A program made the position numbers and the translations under genes. The notes below the pieces were generated by a model that saw only the letters and a list, made by a program, of their open reading frames with translations, ran no database searches and was not told the DNA's origin. A DNA stretch of 64,000 nucleotides from CAWCDJ01 sp963794265. Lineage in GTDB: Bacteria; Acidobacteriota; Terriglobia; Bryobacterales; Bryobacteraceae. The stretch is taken from contig CAWCDJ010000001.1 of the NCBI GenBank assembly GCA_963794265.1, forward strand, positions 620,001-684,000. The letters are read 5' to 3'. This document shows positions 61,643 through 64,000 of this stretch, piece after piece. How positions within the stretch are numbered: position 1 is the stretch's first letter; every line of letters starts with the position of its first letter.

Positions 61643-63028
61643 ATGAAACAACTGATCGCCTGTAGTTTGCTCATTTCGGGCGCTTTCCTGGCGAGGAGCG
61701 CCGATCTCACGATCCCGATCGAGAAGTACCAGTTGAAGAACGGGCTACGGGTGGTGCTCTCGAAGGACAACGCGGTCCCGGTGGTGACCGTTTACCTGAT
61801 CTACAATGTCGGGTCGCGGTCGGAGGAGAAAGGCCGCACGGGGTTCGCGCACCTGTTCGAGCACATGATGTTCGAAGGCTCGGCCAACGCGCCGAAGGGC
61901 GTCCACTTCAAGACCGTCGAATCGAACGGCGGAACGCTCAACGGCTCGACGCACCCGGACTTCACGGACTATTACGAGATTCTCCCCTCGAACAAACTGG
62001 CCACGGCGCTGTGGCTCGAATCGGATCGCATGCGCAGTCTCGCGATCACGGACGAGAATCTCAAGAACCAGAAAGAGGCGGTGAAGCAGGAGCGGCGGTT
62101 GAGCTTCGACAACCAGCCGTACGCCACCGCCATCGTGGATGTCTGGCCCACGCTGATGTTTCGAAACTGGCAGAGCTCGCACTCGCTGATCGGGTCGTTC
62201 GAAGACCTGAACGCATCGAGCGTGGACGACGTGCGGAAGTTCTTCAAGACTTACTACGCGCCGGACAATGCCGCGCTGGTGATTGTGGGCGATATCCAGG
62301 TTCCCGAAACCAAAAAGTTGATTGAAGAGTATTTCGGCGATATTCCGGCACAGCCGCTGCCGGCGCGTCCGAACCTGGCGGAGCCTCCGGGCTTCCAGCC
62401 GCACACCCTGGTCTACAAAGACAAGCTGGCGCAAGTGCCCGGAGTGGTTCTCGGTTTCATGGGGCCCACGCGGCGTTCGCCGGATTTCTACGCGCTGAAC
62501 ATGGTGGACGCCATCCTGACGGCAGGAGACAGTTCGCGGCTGCGGCAGGACCTGGTGAAGGGCAAGCAGTCGGTGATCCAGTATGAGAGCAATCTCGGGT
62601 GGCCGTTTGCGGGCCCGCTGGATTATCGCGACCCCGAGCCTTACGCCATATTCGTGCTCTATAAACCGAACTTCACGTCGGACCAGATTGTGGCGCAACT
62701 GCAGGAAGAGCTGACCAAGCTGGCCGACCAGCCGGTGGACGCCAAAGAGCTGGAGCGGGTCAAGATGCAGCTTCGCGCCATCCACATTCGGGACCTTCAA
62801 GCATCGTTGAGCCGGGCACGGGCGCTCGGACAATACGAGATTACGGACGGAGATCCGGGGCTGATCAATACGGAGCTCGACCGCATGCTGGCAGTGACGC
62901 CGGAAGAGATTCAAGCCGCGGCGAAACAGTACCTGACGCCGGCGCGGCGGGCGGTGCTGGCGATCCAGCCGGCGCCGCAGGCAGCACCGCCGGCACCGCA
63001 GGCAGCGCAACCGAAGGAGGGGCAGTGA
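61643..63028 (+). CDS. M16 family zinc metallopeptidase
   Basis: Periplasmic M16B peptidase of 461 residues with signal peptide (IACSLLISGAFLARSADL). The inverted zinc motif HxxEH is intact as HLFEH (His70 to His74), with the distal Glu in EAVKQER. The rest is the two-part M16 domain. ATG 61643 has GGAAGGA before it; the start at 61598 is not supported. The C-terminal Ala/Pro-rich tail (QAAPPAPQAAQ) is disordered. It overlaps the next M16 gene by one base (TGATG), as in the heterodimeric peptidases of bacteria. Confidence 0.93.
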   Translation: MKQLIACSLLISGAFLARSADLTIPIEKYQLKNGLRVVLSKDNAVPVVTVYLIYNVGSRSEEKGRTGFAHLFEHMMFEGSANAPKGVHFKTVESNGGTLNGSTHPDFTDYYEILPSNKLATALWLESDRMRSLAITDENLKNQKEAVKQERRLSFDNQPYATAIVDVWPTLMFRNWQSSHSLIGSFEDLNASSVDDVRKFFKTYYAPDNAALVIVGDIQVPETKKLIEEYFGDIPAQPLPARPNLAEPPGFQPHTLVYKDKLAQVPGVVLGFMGPTRRSPDFYALNMVDAILTAGDSSRLRQDLVKGKQSVIQYESNLGWPFAGPLDYRDPEPYAIFVLYKPNFTSDQIVAQLQEELTKLADQPVDAKELERVKMQLRAIHIRDLQASLSRARALGQYEITDGDPGLINTELDRMLAVTPEEIQAAAKQYLTPARRAVLAIQPAPQAAPPAPQAAQPKEGQ

Positions 63029-64000
63029 TGTGGAAGCGAACGATTGCCGCGGCGGCACTGGCCGCGATGAGCCTGGCGGCCCAGCCTCTGGACCGCACCA
63101 AGGAGCCTCAAACGCCGCCCATCCCGGGATACAAACTGCCTCCGGTTTATGAGACCAGGCTGCCCAACGGGATGGGACTGGTGCTGGTGGAAGACCCGCG
63201 GTTTCCGCTGGTGACCGCGCGGCTGAACTTCCAGGCCGGCAGCAAGTTCGACCCGCCGGACCTGCCGGGACTCTCGCAAGCCGTGGCCGCCCTGTTGAAC
63301 GAGGGCACGAAGACGCGCACGTCCAGGCAGATCTCCGAAGAGACGGATGCCATCGGCGGATCGCTCGGCGGATCGTCTGGCGCCGATGCGATGACGCTTT
63401 CGGGAAGCGCGCTATCGGAGAATTTCGATAGGCTGATGTCTCTGATGGCCGACTGCGCCAGGAACGCCACGTTCCCGCAGGATGAGGTGAACCTGCACAA
63501 GCAGAACCGGATTCAGGCGCTGCGCGCGGAGAAGGCCGAACCGGGCTTTCTGGCTGCGGTGAAGATGGCGGAAGTGCTGTACGGCTCATCGCCCTACGCG
63601 CACATCGCGCCGACCGCCGAGGCCATCGCGAAGCTCGATCCGAAGGTGCTGGCGGGCTTCCGCAATACGTACCTGGTTCCGGGTAACGCCACCCTGATTC
63701 TGCTGGGCAAGCTGCCGCCGCGCGAAACGCTCATAAAAGAGCTGACCGCGGAATTCGGAGGATGGCAATCGAAGCCGCTGCCGCCGGCCCCCAAGATGGA
63801 TGTCCCCGCGCCGAAACGCCAGATCGTGCTGGTAGACCGGCCGGGTTCGGTGCAGGCCGATATCCACGTCGGGCGGCTCGCCCCGACCCGCATCACGCCG
63901 GAGTATTTCCCGTTGATGGTCGCCAACAACATTCTGGGTGGCGGCACCAGCTCGCGCATGTTCATGGACATCCGCGAGAAGCAAGGCTTCGCCTACGACG
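63028..64000 (+). CDS. M16 family peptidase-like subunit (partial, runs off the window)
   Basis: ATG 63028, preceded by GAAGGAGGGG, opens a frame that continues to the end of the window (about 324 codons seen, 3' end missing). It has a signal peptide (MWKRTIAAAALAAMSLAAQP) and the M16 fold (TRLPNGMGLVLVEDPRFPLV), but the HxxEH site is replaced by LSQAVAALLNEGT, so it lacks the zinc ligands and is probably the non-catalytic partner. It overlaps the active M16 gene by one base. The conserved GGGTSSRMF loop near the end is present. Confidence 0.9.
   Translation, partial: MWKRTIAAAALAAMSLAAQPLDRTKEPQTPPIPGYKLPPVYETRLPNGMGLVLVEDPRFPLVTARLNFQAGSKFDPPDLPGLSQAVAALLNEGTKTRTSRQISEETDAIGGSLGGSSGADAMTLSGSALSENFDRLMSLMADCARNATFPQDEVNLHKQNRIQALRAEKAEPGFLAAVKMAEVLYGSSPYAHIAPTAEAIAKLDPKVLAGFRNTYLVPGNATLILLGKLPPRETLIKELTAEFGGWQSKPLPPAPKMDVPAPKRQIVLVDRPGSVQADIHVGRLAPTRITPEYFPLMVANNILGGGTSSRMFMDIREKQGFAYD

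Noticed and set aside
61745..63589. Antisense frame of 614 codons across the M16 genes
   Set aside because: Arg/His-rich shadow of two well-supported genes.

Overview
The window reads as a chromosomal segment of a GC-rich, Gram-negative-type soil bacterium, most likely an Acidobacteriota member of the Bryobacterales / Candidatus Solibacter kind. This is inference: there is no rRNA in the window. The grounds are the mix of ECF sigma / zinc anti-sigma modules with a TPR-CHAT protein, DUF6600 and DUF6677-type proteins, many soluble hybrid histidine kinases, a PEP-CTERM protein, an HME-type RND efflux system, and a palindromic intergenic repeat built on CAGAGCCGCGACCGTCAGG. No tRNA, rRNA, CRISPR array or prophage was recognised.

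Layout. 1-7.6 kb: a PilZ gene behind a textbook sigma-54 promoter, then a tightly packed housekeeping operon (uppS, cdsA, larC, metG, tatD, a trans-prenyl diphosphate synthase) with ATGA/GTGA overlaps. 7.6-12 kb: ECF sigma factor, zinc anti-sigma factor, an unknown protein and a TPR-CHAT protease-like protein. 12-22.2 kb: a phosphoribosyltransferase and a signalling patch (a PAS-REC protein, three hybrid kinases and one degenerate kinase), an outer-membrane barrel with its own intrinsic terminator, and an IS110 transposase remnant. 22.2-32.7 kb: one long minus-strand run, a DUF2170/YbjN-like gene, pspA, two or three unknown envelope-type genes and a SnoaL-like gene, then a small Cys/His protein and a CzcCBA-type metal efflux system. 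32.7-37.3 kb: a MetOD1-type sensor protein overlapping a hybrid kinase, and fumarylacetoacetase with a translationally coupled unknown partner. 37.3-40.8 kb: an SRPBCC protein and a glycan cluster (CgeB-like glycosyltransferase, PIG-L deacetylase, GT4). 40.8-48.8 kb: minus-strand genes (desaturase, small membrane proteins, PAP2 phosphatase, ftsK, uppP) interrupted by an intact ISL3 element with 8-bp target duplications at the ftsK stop codon. 48.8-60.3 kb: a methyltransferase, two proteins with C-terminal tripartite sorting-type signals, a DUF6600 protein, paiB, a beta-propeller, an aldo-keto reductase with an altered tetrad, an unknown protein next to a MidA-like methyltransferase-TPR protein, and a second ECF/anti-sigma pair. 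60.3-64 kb: a GT2 glycosyltransferase and an M16 peptidase pair, the second cut by the window end.

How the genes work together. Lipid-carrier metabolism recurs: UppS makes undecaprenyl diphosphate, UppP and possibly the PAP2 protein recycle it, and the glycosyltransferases may use it. Envelope maintenance (PspA operon, RND efflux, beta-barrel, FtsK) and regulation by ECF sigma factors and phosphorelay proteins dominate the rest. The best candidates for undescribed biology are the sigma / anti-sigma / unknown / CHAT module, the PspA-centred operon with its internal hairpin, the MetOD1-kinase pair and the 197-aa protein coupled to a MidA-TPR methyltransferase.
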